Below are positions 1 through 12,274 of a stretch of DNA of 64,000 bases, one piece after another. Position numbers and translations under genes: made by a program. Source of the stretch: Adiantum capillus-veneris (lineage: Eukaryota > Streptophyta > Polypodiopsida > Polypodiales > Pteridaceae); the NCBI GenBank assembly GCA_014529385.2, contig CM043971.1, positions 88,431,340 to 88,495,339 on the forward strand, in the 5' to 3' direction. The notes below the pieces were generated by a model. The model was given only the letters and a program-made list of their open reading frames with translations. It searched no databases and was not told the origin of the DNA. How positions within the stretch are numbered: position 1 is the stretch's first letter; each line of letters opens with the position of its first letter.

Positions 1-963
1 TATACGCTCTTATTGGAGTTGAGCAGTTGAACGTGAAGTACATGTTCATGAAAGGTGAGTGCTTGGGTGAAACACGGAAAGAGTGCCTGATGCAAGTGCC
101 AATTATGAGACACTCTATATGCATATGAGAAATTTATCAACAAAAGCATGCAATGTGAAAGAAGGAGATGATGGGTGTTTCGAGGAATAAATGTAGCATG
201 TGTGACATCAAAATATGTCTCAATAGCTTCCACCTTTCCAAGAAGGGTTTTCGATGTAGAAGTTTCTCCACTCGTATCTCACTGTGCTCAGTACGTGAGT
301 GTCTTTTGGACCTTCTTCTTCACTTCACCAGACTTAAGTACTTAGACTTCGACTCTTTTGCTCACCTATACCAACATGAGCGACACAACGTAAATATGCT
401 CAACTCTTCCAGCTTGAGCAGTACCTATAATAGCTAAGACGCTTAGACCACAGAGAATATTACTTGAAGCTTTGGGACTAACACCTCACTCATTTTGTGG
501 CTTAGCTACTCGACTCTGACTTGTATGACTTGTCGGTTGCCTGTTGACACTGCTTTGTGACAAGTTCTTCGGCTGTTGTAGTGGCTGCTGAGACATACTT
601 CGTGAAGTTTCATCGTTTCCCTTAATTTTCTTCTCTTTGTAGTACTCAGGCCTCTTGTCAGTCTTTTCTTCATGTGGATTATGGATTTTTTTTAATTTTT
701 TCTTAATAATAAACAAAGAAAATCTTTAAAAAAACTTAACAAAAGAAAAATCATTCAAATAGAAATCTAAATGCTATGTACACTATACACATGTCCCTAG
801 GGGGCTCATATATGGATTTTGTCCCCATACTCCTCTGTAACACTACTATGAGGGCATATACTCTAAATTTTGTCAAAAAATTATCACAATAAAACACAAA
901 ATTCAATGCATCTCACAAAACATTGCCCTCTAATAGTGATAATGTTAGGTCCGCATTCAGAAT
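1..963. other. AT-rich spacer downstream of the P1 internal polypurine tract
   Basis: No convincing gene. On the minus strand this is the sequence that follows the W-x-P-K tail and G-rich tract of P1. It loosely resembles the matching part of P2 (about 35880-36280): both have an A-rich patch and a short stretch with AAGAAAAA and AAATTAAAA-like runs. A 76-codon minus-strand reading frame at 486-716 has a lysine-rich start and a Q/S-rich end, but I recognise no domain. The left end of P1 lies outside the window. Confidence 0.4.
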
Positions 964-978
964 GCCTCCCCCCTTCCT
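964..978 (-). promoter_or_regulatory. internal polypurine tract of P1
   Basis: The minus strand reads AGGAAGGGGGGAGGC. A tract like this normally primes plus-strand DNA synthesis directly in front of a 3' LTR. Here no copy of the P1 LTR (8710-9669) follows. A very similar tract sits at the equivalent place in P2 (36284-36299), also without an LTR behind it, so I read it as an internal tract. Confidence 0.45.
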
Positions 979-1238
979 ATTTGGAGTCATCCTTTACGAT
1001 AGGGTATCGCAAAGGGTATGTGTTGTGCTTGGGCAATTAAAAGTTGTGCCTATGCAGGCCTTGTAATGTAGCCCTATTATGCATACACAGTCAATGCATG
1101 GAAAAGATTTATGTTGTGCAAGATGTGGGTATAAGCAATTTGCTTATTGGAATTTGTTGGCGAGGCTTCCTATTCTAAGCAATGTAATGGTCTTTGAAGC
1201 TCCTGTATCGTTGCTTGATTGAAGCGACTTGCTCTCTT

Positions 1239-2228
1239 CTAACTGTACTGTAATCGTAGGAAGAATTGTAAGAATTCAAGCGGCGATGCACTGACAGCAG
1301 TTTTGTTGTTCTTCTTTGGGACCCATTTCTTTGCGATTATTGGTTGTTTTCTTGCTGGCTCTCGTTTGGGAACCCATACTTGCCCATGCTTCGTTTTTGT
1401 TTGAAGAGACTTCTTTGGGATCCACCTTTTTGTTGTGTGAGTCATCAGTGGTCTTTGCTTCAGCCCTTGTATGCTTGGTTGGTGACGGGATTCAGGCTTT
1501 GAAAGTTGATACTATGGTTGTTTTGGAATCCAAATGAATTCCTGACTTTTTTGTGCTTGAATCAACTTCTTTGGAGCCCAAACCTAGGTTGTGAAAGCTT
1601 GCGACTTTGTGGTATTCTTACCCGTTCGTGCACACTTTCCTTGTTTTTGTTTTGGTGTTGGATCTTGTGATTTGTCATTAGAGATCTTTGTCTTCTTGAT
1701 CCATATCTGTTTTTGGCCGATCTGGCTTTTTGGTATCCAGATTTGTCGAGCTTTTTGGCTTTGAATTGTTGTCCTGTTCTTTTGACCTATCATGGTTGTT
1801 GCTGAAGGGGTTGGTGATAGTGATGGCCTGAGTTGATGATAGGGGATGCTGTAAGATTCATCACTATCGCTACTATCCTCAGCAAGGTTGACTTCTTGTA
1901 CTTTCCCTTGATTTTTTGGCTAGTAGTGGAAAGTTACTGTCTGTCTACTCGTGGGTGGTAGTTTCTTGGAGAACTTTTCTAGCCCATTGATTAGAGCATT
2001 GTTAGCTCGTTACTCTAGTCGTATTCCTCCTAGCTGAGTCTTTGCATCCTTATTAGGATCCATGTATGAGGATGCTTGTGGTGGCTGTGTCTTCACCGAG
2101 GACTTTGGAATCCACTTTTGATGCACTTTATTCGTGTAGCGATGACATTGATTCCTGGGCCGTTGATCTTCTTGAAGCTCGAAGTGTTCTACAGAGTCAT
2201 AGAACTCGTCGTCTTCTTCATCTTTTGA
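1239..2228 (-). pseudogene. W-x-P-K repeat tail of P1
   Basis: Read on the minus strand, this stretch follows the gag-pro frame and encodes a basic, Q/K/T-rich polypeptide broken by stops and frameshifts. Its mark is a short peptide repeated about eight times at irregular 10-30 residue spacing: KWIPK, IWIPK, IWIKK, VWAPK, IWIPK, RWIPK, VWVPK and KWVPK. The open parts are 1584-1793 (69 codons) and 1239-1445 (68 codons); one copy lies near 2110. The same tail follows integrase in P2 (36319-37119). In P1 it comes directly after the protease, so RT, RNase H and integrase appear deleted. W-V-P-K motifs also occur near the nucleocapsid of some plant copia Gag proteins, so a nucleic-acid-binding role is possible but not shown. 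Confidence 0.6.
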
Positions 2229-5200
2229 TTATCCAAATTTCTTTGTTTGATCCTTATTTCGAGAGCTTGTTGATGTCTGGTTCTCTTCGTTTTCCTGGAT
2301 TACACTCACTGCAAAATAAGGAACGACATCATAGCCATTTTCATCACAAAACTTTGTTGTGGGAGCATCCTCCACGGCGCACACGTCTAGAGTAGCCAAG
2401 ATGTGTTCCCATCCAAAAGGCTCTAACTCTTCTTCAGGAAATGGTTTTGGGATATAGTCCTTATCCTCTATAACCCGCTCTAGGATACATTCCTCACGTT
2501 TCAAGCTACCACATTGTGAAGCTCCACACATCCACAGTTCTTTAGGCTTACCTAACCAAGTTGGAAGTTTTGATCCTGCTACTGTGGCGGAATCAAACTC
2601 CTCAACCGGTGTTCTCGTCACATCCCTATAGCTATGGTCCCTCAAGTTTATCTTTGTTATGGTTTCCATATGTCTCAGGTATATATGGTCATAACCCCAA
2701 TATTGGACCATTTTCAATTGTCGCATGAATGGTCTTCCCAGAATGATGTCATAGTTGTTCTTCTTGCCAAAGTCAACAACAACAAAAGTGTGTTCATATT
2801 CAATGCCACAAGAAGTAACAAGTACTTTTTCTAGCAGTCCTAGGGGCTTTTCCTTGTGTCCGTCTGCAAGCTGCAGGGTCATTCGTGTGGATATCAAGGC
2901 AGGTTTTCCCCATTTTTTCCAAACCTCTTTGGTTGCAATGGCCACACCAGCTCCACTGTCAAGGATTGCCATGGTTTTTACACCATTGAATTCCAAAGGA
3001 AGTGTGGTGTTTCCATCTTCATTTAGTTGAGGCATTTCAAGCTCTTTGATGCCTTCCTCGATTTGAGTCATTGGGGTTCTTACACCAAATTTCTCTAGAC
3101 ATTTACCCACATTAGCCCACATGTTTGGTCTTATTTTGAGCAACTCAGCTAACATTATTGTACAGGTGACTGGGGTAGATAGAATATCTACTAGCCCCTT
3201 TGAATCGATGGCCTTGTTGGGAGACAGTCTCTGTGATGGGACTGCAACAACATCTAACTTGGTCTCGTACTCTCCCATGTAGGACGGTAGTGTTCTTAGC
3301 GAATGGGGTTGACTATCCATAGATTGTACAGATCCTTTCTCGCCCCAATACGATTGCATTTCTAGATTCATTTGAGATCCAGTCTCAAATTCCTCTATTG
3401 GTGGTAGAAACACTCCTCGTTCATCACCAGTCTTGTCTACTCGTCTTCTTAGGTCATCGGCTTCATTGGCCTCTCTAACATGTTTCCACAATTCGTCAAG
3501 ACCATCTACCTCTTTACAATCCTCATTTATAGCTTGGTGAAATCCCTCGGAAGAGTTATCCGTGGTATTCAGCACTATCCTTGGTTCTAATGCTGGGTCT
3601 TTGACGTTTGGTCTGTGATCATGACTAGAATCTGGCTCTTTTAGTTCCTGGTTTGGTGGGATTACTTGTGTAGGCATGACACGGATCACATCCTCAGGTT
3701 TTGCAACTGGTGGTTCTAGTAAATCTTGGGCTGTTTGAATCATTTTTTTGCACATTTCAAACCTTTGCTTTTCTAGTTCCATATAGGGATATGTCATCCA
3801 CCTGTGTTCTTGGGTTTGGTTGTTTTTGAGCCTCGCATCATAGGCTTTCAAGAGGGCATCTAATGTCTCATTAACCTTCTCTGCCAACACAGATCCTCCT
3901 GAGCTAGCACTTCTCGGTTTCTCATCCGTGGATGGTTCTTCTAGAGGTTTAACCATTTGTGTAAGAGAAGGTGCCTCCTTTTCCTCATGTTGTTTTATCT
4001 TCTCCTGAGCTTTGGTAAGATTCTCAGCTAGGGATTTTTGCTCTCGTTCCCTGCGTGCTTTCATCCTAGTCTTTCTAGCTTTCCAACTATTTCGTTTGCT
4101 CTTGGTTTTCTGACTAGGTGCGTCTGTCTTTGGTCCATCATCTGTCTTTGGACTCATGTCACTTTTCGTGTTCTTTGTCTCTGGATTCTCATCAGCTTTC
4201 TTTTGAGCTTGTGCTCTCGTAACCACTTGAACTGGTACGGCATTTTCATTTTCCGAGCTACTAGGTAGCTGAACAATCCCTGATACGTTTGTCGTGATTT
4301 TCCTGATTTGGTTTGGTTTTTTCGGGCAATCAGGGATCAAGTGAGTGATGCCACACTCAAGACAATAGGCATTTACTTCAGTGATCTCCGTATGAGGACA
4401 TTGTTTGACCAAGTGGTTGTCACGACTTTTGTGACAATCTGTCTCTAGTTGAGGAGATTCTTTTAGCATTTCCTCTTGGCTATAAGCAAGATTTGACCTA
4501 GATAAGCCGCTATTTGCAATGAATCGCAATGTCCTTTCGTCCATTTCATACCTTCTTTCTTTCGACTGAAACCCAGGAGGTGGAGGTTGTACCGGCCTCA
4601 CCACTCCATGTGTTTCTCTCACATTTTGTTGCTCCGAAGGGTAGTACTCACTTTGGTTGCTATACCACATTGTAGCGGGTATTGGTGTTGGTTTATTTGA
4701 TGCTTCCATCATTGGCATGTATCTAATGTCTACCTGCATTCTAGCACCTGGCAGCGGAGGTTGTTGTCCTAAGACAAGATGTGGCCTTAAAACTCCTATT
4801 GGTCTTGGCGCATTCCCCGTAATGTATCTAGGTGGAGTAGGTGCTTCTGGAACAGGTTGTACATACCTCTCCCTAGCATTTTCCATGCTATAATAGCACT
4901 CTTCCCCCGTATGGTTCGTCCATTTTCTCTCAATTTCACACCACTTCGGCTCTCCCGAATCAGACCTTACAAGAGGAATCAACCTCTTGACCAAGTCGTC
5001 GATAAGCTTTTCTTGATCAATAGGTGCCGTTGGCTTCGCAATGGACTCACTTATCTGTGAAACACTGTGCTGAGAGGATGTTTCATCTCCTTGACTCTTT
5101 AAGTCCTTTTCTTTGTATGCCTCACAGTTATCCACTAGATAAAGAGCTTCTTTGATCAACTCGTTTAGCGTCATCCTCCTTATCATATGCAGATCCTTCT

Positions 5201-6131
5201 GAAGGCCCGCATGTCTCATTCCCTGGATAAAGATCAGCATCAGTCGTGCTTGCGTAGGTAATTCCACTCTCGGACAGAGCTTAACATATCTCTTGAGCCG
5301 TAATGATGCTTTGCGTACTGACTCATTCTCTTTCTGTTTGAATCTATGGATTTGTGAGACCGTGTTGTGAGCAATGCCTTTTGGCGAGAATTCTTCAATA
5401 AACTCCTCAAAGAGCTCATCTAGGGTCTCAAAATCCCATTTTTCCGCCGAGTCGAACCATGTAGCTGCATCATCTTCTAGAGTCAATCCAAATCCCGCAA
5501 ACTATGTCGCAAAATCTGAAACTTCCTCTGCTCTAATCACTCTTCTAAAAGCCGCTACGTGATCTCTCGGATCTTTATCTCCGGAGTATTTTCTGTTTAC
5601 CCATTTCTGGACTTGGGATGGTCTAACTCGTCGATTGTCTACAAGTCTAACCAGAGACTCTCCCAATCCTTCTCTCCTTATCGCTCTTGAAGGGAATCCT
5701 GGTGCCTCTCTTCTTGGAACTCCTATAGGAATTCTCATGTTTGGTGGAGGCATTTGTGGTCCTTCATTGACCAAATATCCACCTCTTTCTAGTACAGTCT
5801 GTAGATTTGTGCTTTCTACAACTCTGTATTCTCGTCCATACTTGTCGACAACTATAGATATACATTGACAGTCGACTCCGTATGTGTAGACATATAAGAG
5901 CTTGTAATCCGTTATCTCTTCTAGGTATGGATCTGCGCACCTATAAAGATTGACCTCATTGTCGTCAATGTATCTATATAGTCCTTCACTCTCATGACCA
6001 ATCATCCAAACTCTCTCAACAGGATGGGTCTTTATCAATTGCAAGTTTGGAAGATCCATTGTGGGAGGATATTCCTCTATCGTCGGGATCTCCAAGCTTG
6101 TGTAAGCTGCGTTTGAATCTAGGGTAGACAT
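2229..6131 (-). pseudogene. gag-pro: P1 gag-protease, interrupted by one amber stop
   Basis: One minus-strand frame of about 1,300 codons. The start at 6131 is the first ATG after the leader. A single TAG (5502-5504) splits it into a 209-codon and a 1,085-codon part; the frame continues unchanged on both sides. The first part has an unrecognised N-terminal region ending at the start of the retrotransposon Gag core. The core continues after the stop (AATWF...F to about residue 120). Three CCHC-like motifs follow at about 4940-4896, 4436-4398 and 4364-4326; the last two have three residues, not four, between the second metal ligand and His. A long charged linker leads to a retropepsin domain: DSGA at 2946-2960 and DIILGRP at about 2728-2750. 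The C-terminal 100 residues match P3. It should make capsid, nucleocapsid and protease of a Ty3/gypsy particle. As written it can give only truncated Gag unless the stop is read through. Confidence 0.85.
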
Positions 6132-8690
6132 GATTTCTGGGCTTAAGATCCTTTGCTTGGTTCAAGTAGACTTAGTCCACTGTGTTCAAGTGCTTTGGTT
6201 AGGGAAAAGTTGAAACTATGTCCAAAACCGCAACCGTTTCGTCACAATTCTCGCAAATTGTCGCTTTCAGACACCCCTGACTTCCGGATGAATTTTGAGG
6301 CCTTAAACAATGTTTTTTTCAAAGTTGAACTAAATGGTTGCCATGGGCATGCATTTAGTTCAAGTTTTGCTCTAAGATCTGTAGAGCCGCTCTCAGGCTA
6401 CGTTTTGATATAAAAACTTTTCCGATCCGATACCGTTTGTGAAAGTTATGGCCAAAATAGTGAAATGCAGTTTAGAATGGTCAAAATGAGTCCAAATTCA
6501 ATTCTGAAAAAAGATTTGGGATCTCTGTGAGACTGTGAACAGTCATGTATGGTCAAAAGTACAGTTGGACCCTAAAACTGGCCTAGAGACATCCTATGCG
6601 TAGGATGTCTATATGCTCAGAATTGAACAAAATTTGGTCTAGAGACTCCCCTTAAGTCCAGCAACACAATGGGATTCTCAGAATTTCATTTGGATTTAAA
6701 AATGGCCTTGAGACATCCTATGCGTAGGATGTCTTCTTGCTCAGAATGATTTGAAATTTTCACCCCAGCTTCTCCTTGATGTGCTGATCACTGTGGTATG
6801 CTCAGAATTTTGTTTGGAGTCCTAAATCAAGCTAGAGACATCCTACGCGTAGGATGTCTTTTTGCTCTGTTTCAGCTCAAACTTGCATTGTAGCTTCCCC
6901 TTGATGTGCTTAACTCACAGCTATTTTTACTTTTTGATTCTGACACCTATAGGTTGGTCAAATGATCAAGAATCTGTTCCAAAAGCCTGATGTCTGTTCT
7001 GTTGAATTCCTAAGTCAAATCAACTCCAAATTGGACCAAATTTGCCTAGGAGGCTTGCCTAAGGCTATATGACAGCATGGTATGGTCACAGTAGAATTTT
7101 GGCCTCTAAATCATGCCTTAGACATCCTACGCGTAGGATGTCTTTTTGGCCTTTTTGACCCCAGACTTGTCCCACAACTTCCCCTTGATGTCAGCAACCC
7201 AATGCTATGCTTAGATTTAAGTTTGGATGTCAAAAGACCCCCAAAACTAGCTATTCTTGCCTTTTTCAGTCAAAAGTGCTAAAGTCCGCTCAATCTTCCC
7301 TTTCACTGACCCAAATGAGATGAAATTTATCACATGCACTCAATACAACATTTAGAACATGCCTATGGAGTCATCCTATGGTTTGGTCTCAAAATTAGGC
7401 CTTGGACACAATTTGGGTAGGATGTCTGGTAATTCTCGTCTTTTGGCTTTGATCTGTCAAAATTTGGTCAAATTTCCACTTTCCAGGTGAAAATAGGGTA
7501 AAACCTACCTTCTAAACACACTGGTAACCTCAGAATTTCAAAATTTCCACCATATCACCTTGTAGACATCCTACACGTAGGATGTCTACTGCTGATTTTT
7601 TGAGACTGAAGAGTTCCTAATGCTTCCTTATGCTCTTAACAAGTGCAAGTATGCTTCACAATTGCAAAAACATGCAAAAATCACTCAATTTAAGCCTTTT
7701 CTGAAATTTTACGTTTTCTGACTCCGCCTTTTGGCTTTTGGTCAACAAAAATAGGGAAAAACACCCAAGTCAATATGTTACTAGGGTAAAACCTACCCTC
7801 TGAACACACTGGTAACCTCAGTTTCCCCAAATTCCCTGCCAAAAGTGCCCTGGAGACATCCTACGCGTAGGATGTCTACTGATGAAATTTTTGGCAGAAT
7901 TCATCCACAGGCCTCCCCAAGTCTTGAGCACTACTTTTCAAGCATTCCTAGCAGTTTTTATGCAAAATTGTGCTCAGAATCTTAAGTTTCTTGTTTTTGC
8001 ATTTTTGACGCTCTGTCTTTGGTCTTTTGGGTATCAAGAGTTGGTCAAAACTCTAGTTTCAATGTATACTTAGGGTAAACCCCCCCTTCTGAACACACTT
8101 GTGCAGTCACAATTTTCAAATTTGGTCTCCAAAACCCCCTTGAGACATCCTACGCGCAGGATGTCTATGTTTATAGAATTGCAGGTTTTCTTCACAAAAC
8201 CCTTGCAAATGCTCTTTTATATGCACAACATCAGTCAATCATACAAAAATGTCCACAAAAGCTTGTTTAATGCATTTTTACCCTCAAAAGCACACTTTTC
8301 CGTGATTTCAAATGCAATCAAGCACTTTAGCAAATAATTCAATGTTGAATAGCTCTAGATCAGAATCGGATCACATACCTAAAGCTACTCCTACAAATCA
8401 TATGGGGTTTTGCATCTATGAGTAGAAAAACGCTTCACTGCCACACACGGACTAGTAAACGCTTTTATCACCTCACAAATCACTCGACCACCAACAACTA
8501 CTCTAATCCACAAATCCTAACTAAACCTATCTAGTCACAGACCCTCGGCAAGACACACGCTTCCTGGCTATCCACTTGATCACGGAATATCCTCTTCCGG
8601 ATCCTCTTAAGAAAAACGCTTTCTTTAGCCGAAACTAAATCAAGCAACCATCACACAAGTGCTAGTAGGAAACCTACTTAGGTCCTTGTG
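6132..8690 (-). repeat. P1 leader with palindromic 24-bp repeat array
   Basis: Untranslated leader between primer site and gag. It carries eight copies of a 24-bp palindrome whose half-site is AGACATCCTACG followed by its reverse complement: 6587-6610, 6711-6734, 6836-6859, 7120-7143, about 7404-7427 (decayed), 7564-7587, 7854-7877 and 8143-8166. Copies 6836, 7120 and 7854 are perfect; four others differ by one base. Start-to-start distances are 124, 125, 284, about 284, 160, 290 and 289. The palindromes sit in a degenerate tandem repeat (for example GGTAAAACCTACC at about 7498 and 7791), but they are much better conserved than the DNA between them. A transcript could fold each copy into a 10-bp stem with a CGCG loop; function unknown. 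Confidence 0.85.
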
Positions 8691-8708
8691 TCCCCGGCAG
8701 CGGCGCCA
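8691..8708 (-). other. P1 primer binding site, tRNA-Asp type
   Basis: The minus strand reads TGGCGCCGCTGCCGGGGA, one mismatch from the sequence complementary to the 3' end of plant tRNA-Asp. It lies one base inside the LTR that ends at 8710. tRNA-Asp priming is known for the Athila group of plant Ty3 elements. Confidence 0.8.
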
Positions 8709-8709
8709 A

Positions 8710-9669
8710 TGTTGGACGGGGAGCGACTCACACACCCATGAAGTGCATGCAAACACTACCTAGATCAACATAATGTCAATCGAGGACACAGATGACACGA
8801 TAGGCACACGGAGGAAATCTCTTAAGCTTGTCAGGCTGAGACCATCCTACACATACAACACTCTGGAAGGCCAAATAAACCACAATCAAGAACCTCATTG
8901 CTCTCAACTACACCACCTAGCCACATACACACATACAGAAGGTAACTCACCTAATCATGCCAGAATCATACGAAACTAAAGGAACACCATCCCCTCACTA
9001 GGATACACCTGTCCCTAAGCTTCTACACTCAAAACCCTCACTCTAAACCTATTTGCGGAAAATGTGTAGGATGACAGAATAGAATTTTGAAAGTGCCCGA
9101 AACTAAAATTTATGAGTACCTTTGCGTAGCTTATGTCGCCACGATTCTATAGACTACTAGCACGTAGAAAACAGACATCGTTTGATACACTTACGGCCAC
9201 AAATAGCTCGTAGATGCGTCGGCGTGTGCGCTTCGTCTCGCGTGGGATGCTTGGCGTTGTCGCGTAGCTCTCCTCGAGCCTACAGCAATGGTGCAGTCGG
9301 ATCTCCAATGCGTTGAGCGAGCCGGGCGTAGCGGGAGGATGAAGCTCACACTCACTCTCTTTCTCTCTCACACACAGTAGACGGCAGCGCTAAAGTTTGA
9401 TTATGATTAAAAGTTCTCTTTTACAAAATGACCTAGGTACCTTATATACTAAGGCTACCTTAGGTTTAACCAAAAATGGGGTTGAAAGGGTCAAATGGCT
9501 TTGTATTTACAATCTGGAAGTGCCATTGCACCCCGGCTTTTGAAACTAGAATAAATACTCATTACAAATGACGTTTATAGCCATAACCTGCAGCATTTCA
9601 TAAATCGCAAAAGATAAGACTTTGGTACGAAACTTGAGTTATGTTGTGTTGTTGACCCAACGTTCAACA
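8710..9669 (-). mobile_element. P1 5' LTR
   Basis: 960 bp bounded by TGTTG and CAACA, with the primer site just inside on the left, which makes this the 5' LTR of a minus-strand element. Several blocks resemble the P2 LTR (29280-30228) in the same order: the region around TCTCCAATG, a pyrimidine tract, an ACAGT...GGCGCT segment, a TTATATAC segment and TTACAA.CTGGAA. P1 and P2 therefore belong to related families. The matching 3' LTR is not in the window. The five bases outside are GGGAG. Confidence 0.85.
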
Positions 9670-11782
9670 GGGAGACCTAGAACATTGTATTTTGACACAA
9701 CGGAGCAGAAGGAAAAAATCTTTGAATTAAAAGAAGATTTAGCAAACTTCAGAGATATGATGGTTCACTGGTAGGATCAATTGGACAAATTACTTTGTTA
9801 CACTAATAATCTCCTTCATCCGTCTATTTAAGCCTCCAAGATTCCTGAAAAAGGCTTGCCAAAAAAAGCCAAGAATACACCCCGATTCAAAGAAATTGAT
9901 GAAACATTGTTTGAATCCAGAATTAGAGCAATCAATCTGTCTAACAAGGTGGATGACTATTTCTTCCATATGTCATAAATTTTCCAACTAGATTATCTTG
10001 AGGCAAGAAAACCATGTATGATCAAGACACTGGAAAATATTATCATGACACCCTATGAATAAGAAATGCTTACCTTTAGAAAGAGGACTTAGAGGAAGAG
10101 ACTATCTACATGCTAATCATGAAGGAAAATGCATCCTCAAAGCCTACTTAGAATCAACCCATGGTTCAAAATAGTGGCTTAGTTGAACTGACATGTGGGC
10201 CACCATCCATATTCTTTGGGAAACCAACTCTTCAAATTCAAAAGACTGAGGTAAAGAACTCACCTCATAAGGAGAAAGGAGAAAAAAAATGAGGATTTTT
10301 TCTTCACTTAGGAATTCTTTGAAGTTTTGGATATGCCAAAAATTTTGGGAGGGAAGGAGAAATGTAGAAGGTGGAAAAAGATTTCGCTAAAGTGGCCACC
10401 TAAAGATGCGAGCAGCATGGAATAAAAACTAAACGCAGCAAAAGTCAAAGTAGTTAGAGCTCCAAAGGTGACACCTAAAAATAGACCCATTAATTTCATT
10501 TTGGGCCTTTTTTTAAATTAATCTCATTTAGAGCGTCTTGGCTGTAATCTCACTTACCATTTTCTTCCTATTTAGGAGTAGACCACTATAAAAGTCTAAG
10601 GCCAGTTATGTCTAGATATATTCGTGATTGTAATCTGGATTATGCTTCTAAGTTGCACTTTCACTTATTGAACTCTATAACCTAAATTAATTGGTTGTTC
10701 TGCCATTTCAATATTTTGGTATTATATGTCTCTAGTCATAAGCATCAATATTATGATCTCTTTCTGATAAGAACTCAGCCAATAAAGCTCTACTCTACCT
10801 GTATACGTTGTTTTGATGGGGTGTTACATTACACCTTTTGGCATTCACAAGTTAGGGTATAGTCTATGAGACTAGCTCCAAAGGGCGACTGTTCTTTATA
10901 CTTCATGCTTCGACTGTTGATCTGACTGATACCGTGTTTATATTAGGGGGGGTGCCACTTTGTCTGCTAATCTCAGTAAGGCACAAGAGTGGGGTGCCAC
11001 TAAGAGGAATGAAATTAGTATACTATTCTTCCCATTCGGCATACAAGCTAAGGTAGATTGGATTCCATAAACCTTAATGGGAATGTATTATTCAAAATTT
11101 GTCTTGATAACAAAGACGAGTTTGATACTCTTAAACTATTAATGGAATTTTGTAGATATCTAAAGTTTTTTTGTTTTGATTACTTTATGGCTTCATATAC
11201 TTAAAAATCAAGAGGAAGTGGAGCTTGACAAATCTGGCAAAGTAATACTCAAATGACTGATGAGTTGGTATAGGGGTTAAGACACTTGGATCAGAAAGGG
11301 TAGTGGCCTTCTAATCAAAATAATATGTATGTTATTATGATGGTGAGGATAATTAGAAATATAATCTTTGGGATAATAAAATTTCTACATAAAATTTGGA
11401 ATACATGAGCACTTTGGATAGTGGTTTTAAGTTTAAAAAGTTGTACATGAATAACAGCTGGTATAGTCCATTGATACCTGTAAAACACATCCAAGGCTAA
11501 CATATATGTTGTTTTGTTTGGATGGATGCAGGTAAGAACTCTATCTTATCTTGGAAGTTTTTTGGCTTAAAGCAATTGTCTACGTGTGGTTACACTTACA
11601 CCTACTATTGGAGAAGTACTTCTGATATCTGTATACTAGAATGAGGCTTCATTCTTATAAGCTTTGTACAAAAATAATTATAAGACTAAGTTGTTTTTGT
11701 ACTTATCATTACTATCTCCCTAAAGCCAGCTATCTGTTGAATGTTAAAGCTCAATTATGTCTTATTATTTAAGTTTAAATAG

Positions 11783-11819
<37 letters not shown>

Positions 11820-12259
11820 CTGAGCTAAGCTGCTATAGAAAAAACTAGAGAGCAAAGGTTGCACTAAATTGGCAAAATTGATTGAGCAATTAATTGCACA
11901 TAAGAGGCCCAATTAAATCAAGGAGACATTCGACGGATTGCTCTCGACAAGTGCTTCCTACACACATGCACACTGCAATGAGTTGAAGCTCGAGTAGTGA
12001 ATAATTGAGGAAGTAAAATCATGCAAAAATAACACTAAATGTTATTTAAAATGAAAATGCATTAAAATGCACATGCTAATTGCTACTGATCATGTGCTCT
12101 TCTTATAAACGAGGGTAGTGGCTCGTAATGAACATGCCAAAACTCTGTGAACATCACAACACAATTGTGTAGCTTATTTTTGCTAGCAAATCTTGATAGA
12201 AAGAGAGAGTGATTCGGGGCGTAATAAGAGGAATTAATTTGGCCTAGGTGTGAACCGTC
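9670..12259. other. AT-rich spacer, no recognised gene
   Basis: No gene that I can support. A plus-strand stretch at about 9713-9985 reads like decayed coding sequence (E/K-rich, with only two or three stops in the best frame), but I recognise no family. The remainder is AT-rich with short frames only and a (CA)n tract at 11785-11816. Confidence 0.4.
11785..11816. repeat. (CA)n microsatellite
   Basis: Sixteen CA dinucleotides without interruption. Confidence 0.95.
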
Positions 12260-12272
12260 GGACCTGATACCA
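12260..12272 (-). other. primer binding site, tRNA-iMet type
   Basis: The minus strand reads TGGTATCAGGTCC; the first nine bases match the usual plant copia/Ty3 primer site complementary to initiator tRNA-Met. It lies two bases inside the LTR that starts at 12275. Confidence 0.55.
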
Positions 12273-12274
12273 CA

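Noticed and set aside
6587-8166. CRISPR-like array of regularly spaced palindromes
   Set aside because: Spacing (124-290) is far too long and irregular, and the setting is an LTR-retrotransposon leader in a plant genome.
9147-9371. Minus-strand frame inside the P1 LTR
   Set aside because: Lies wholly in the LTR, with no similarity to the matching part of the P2 LTR at protein level.
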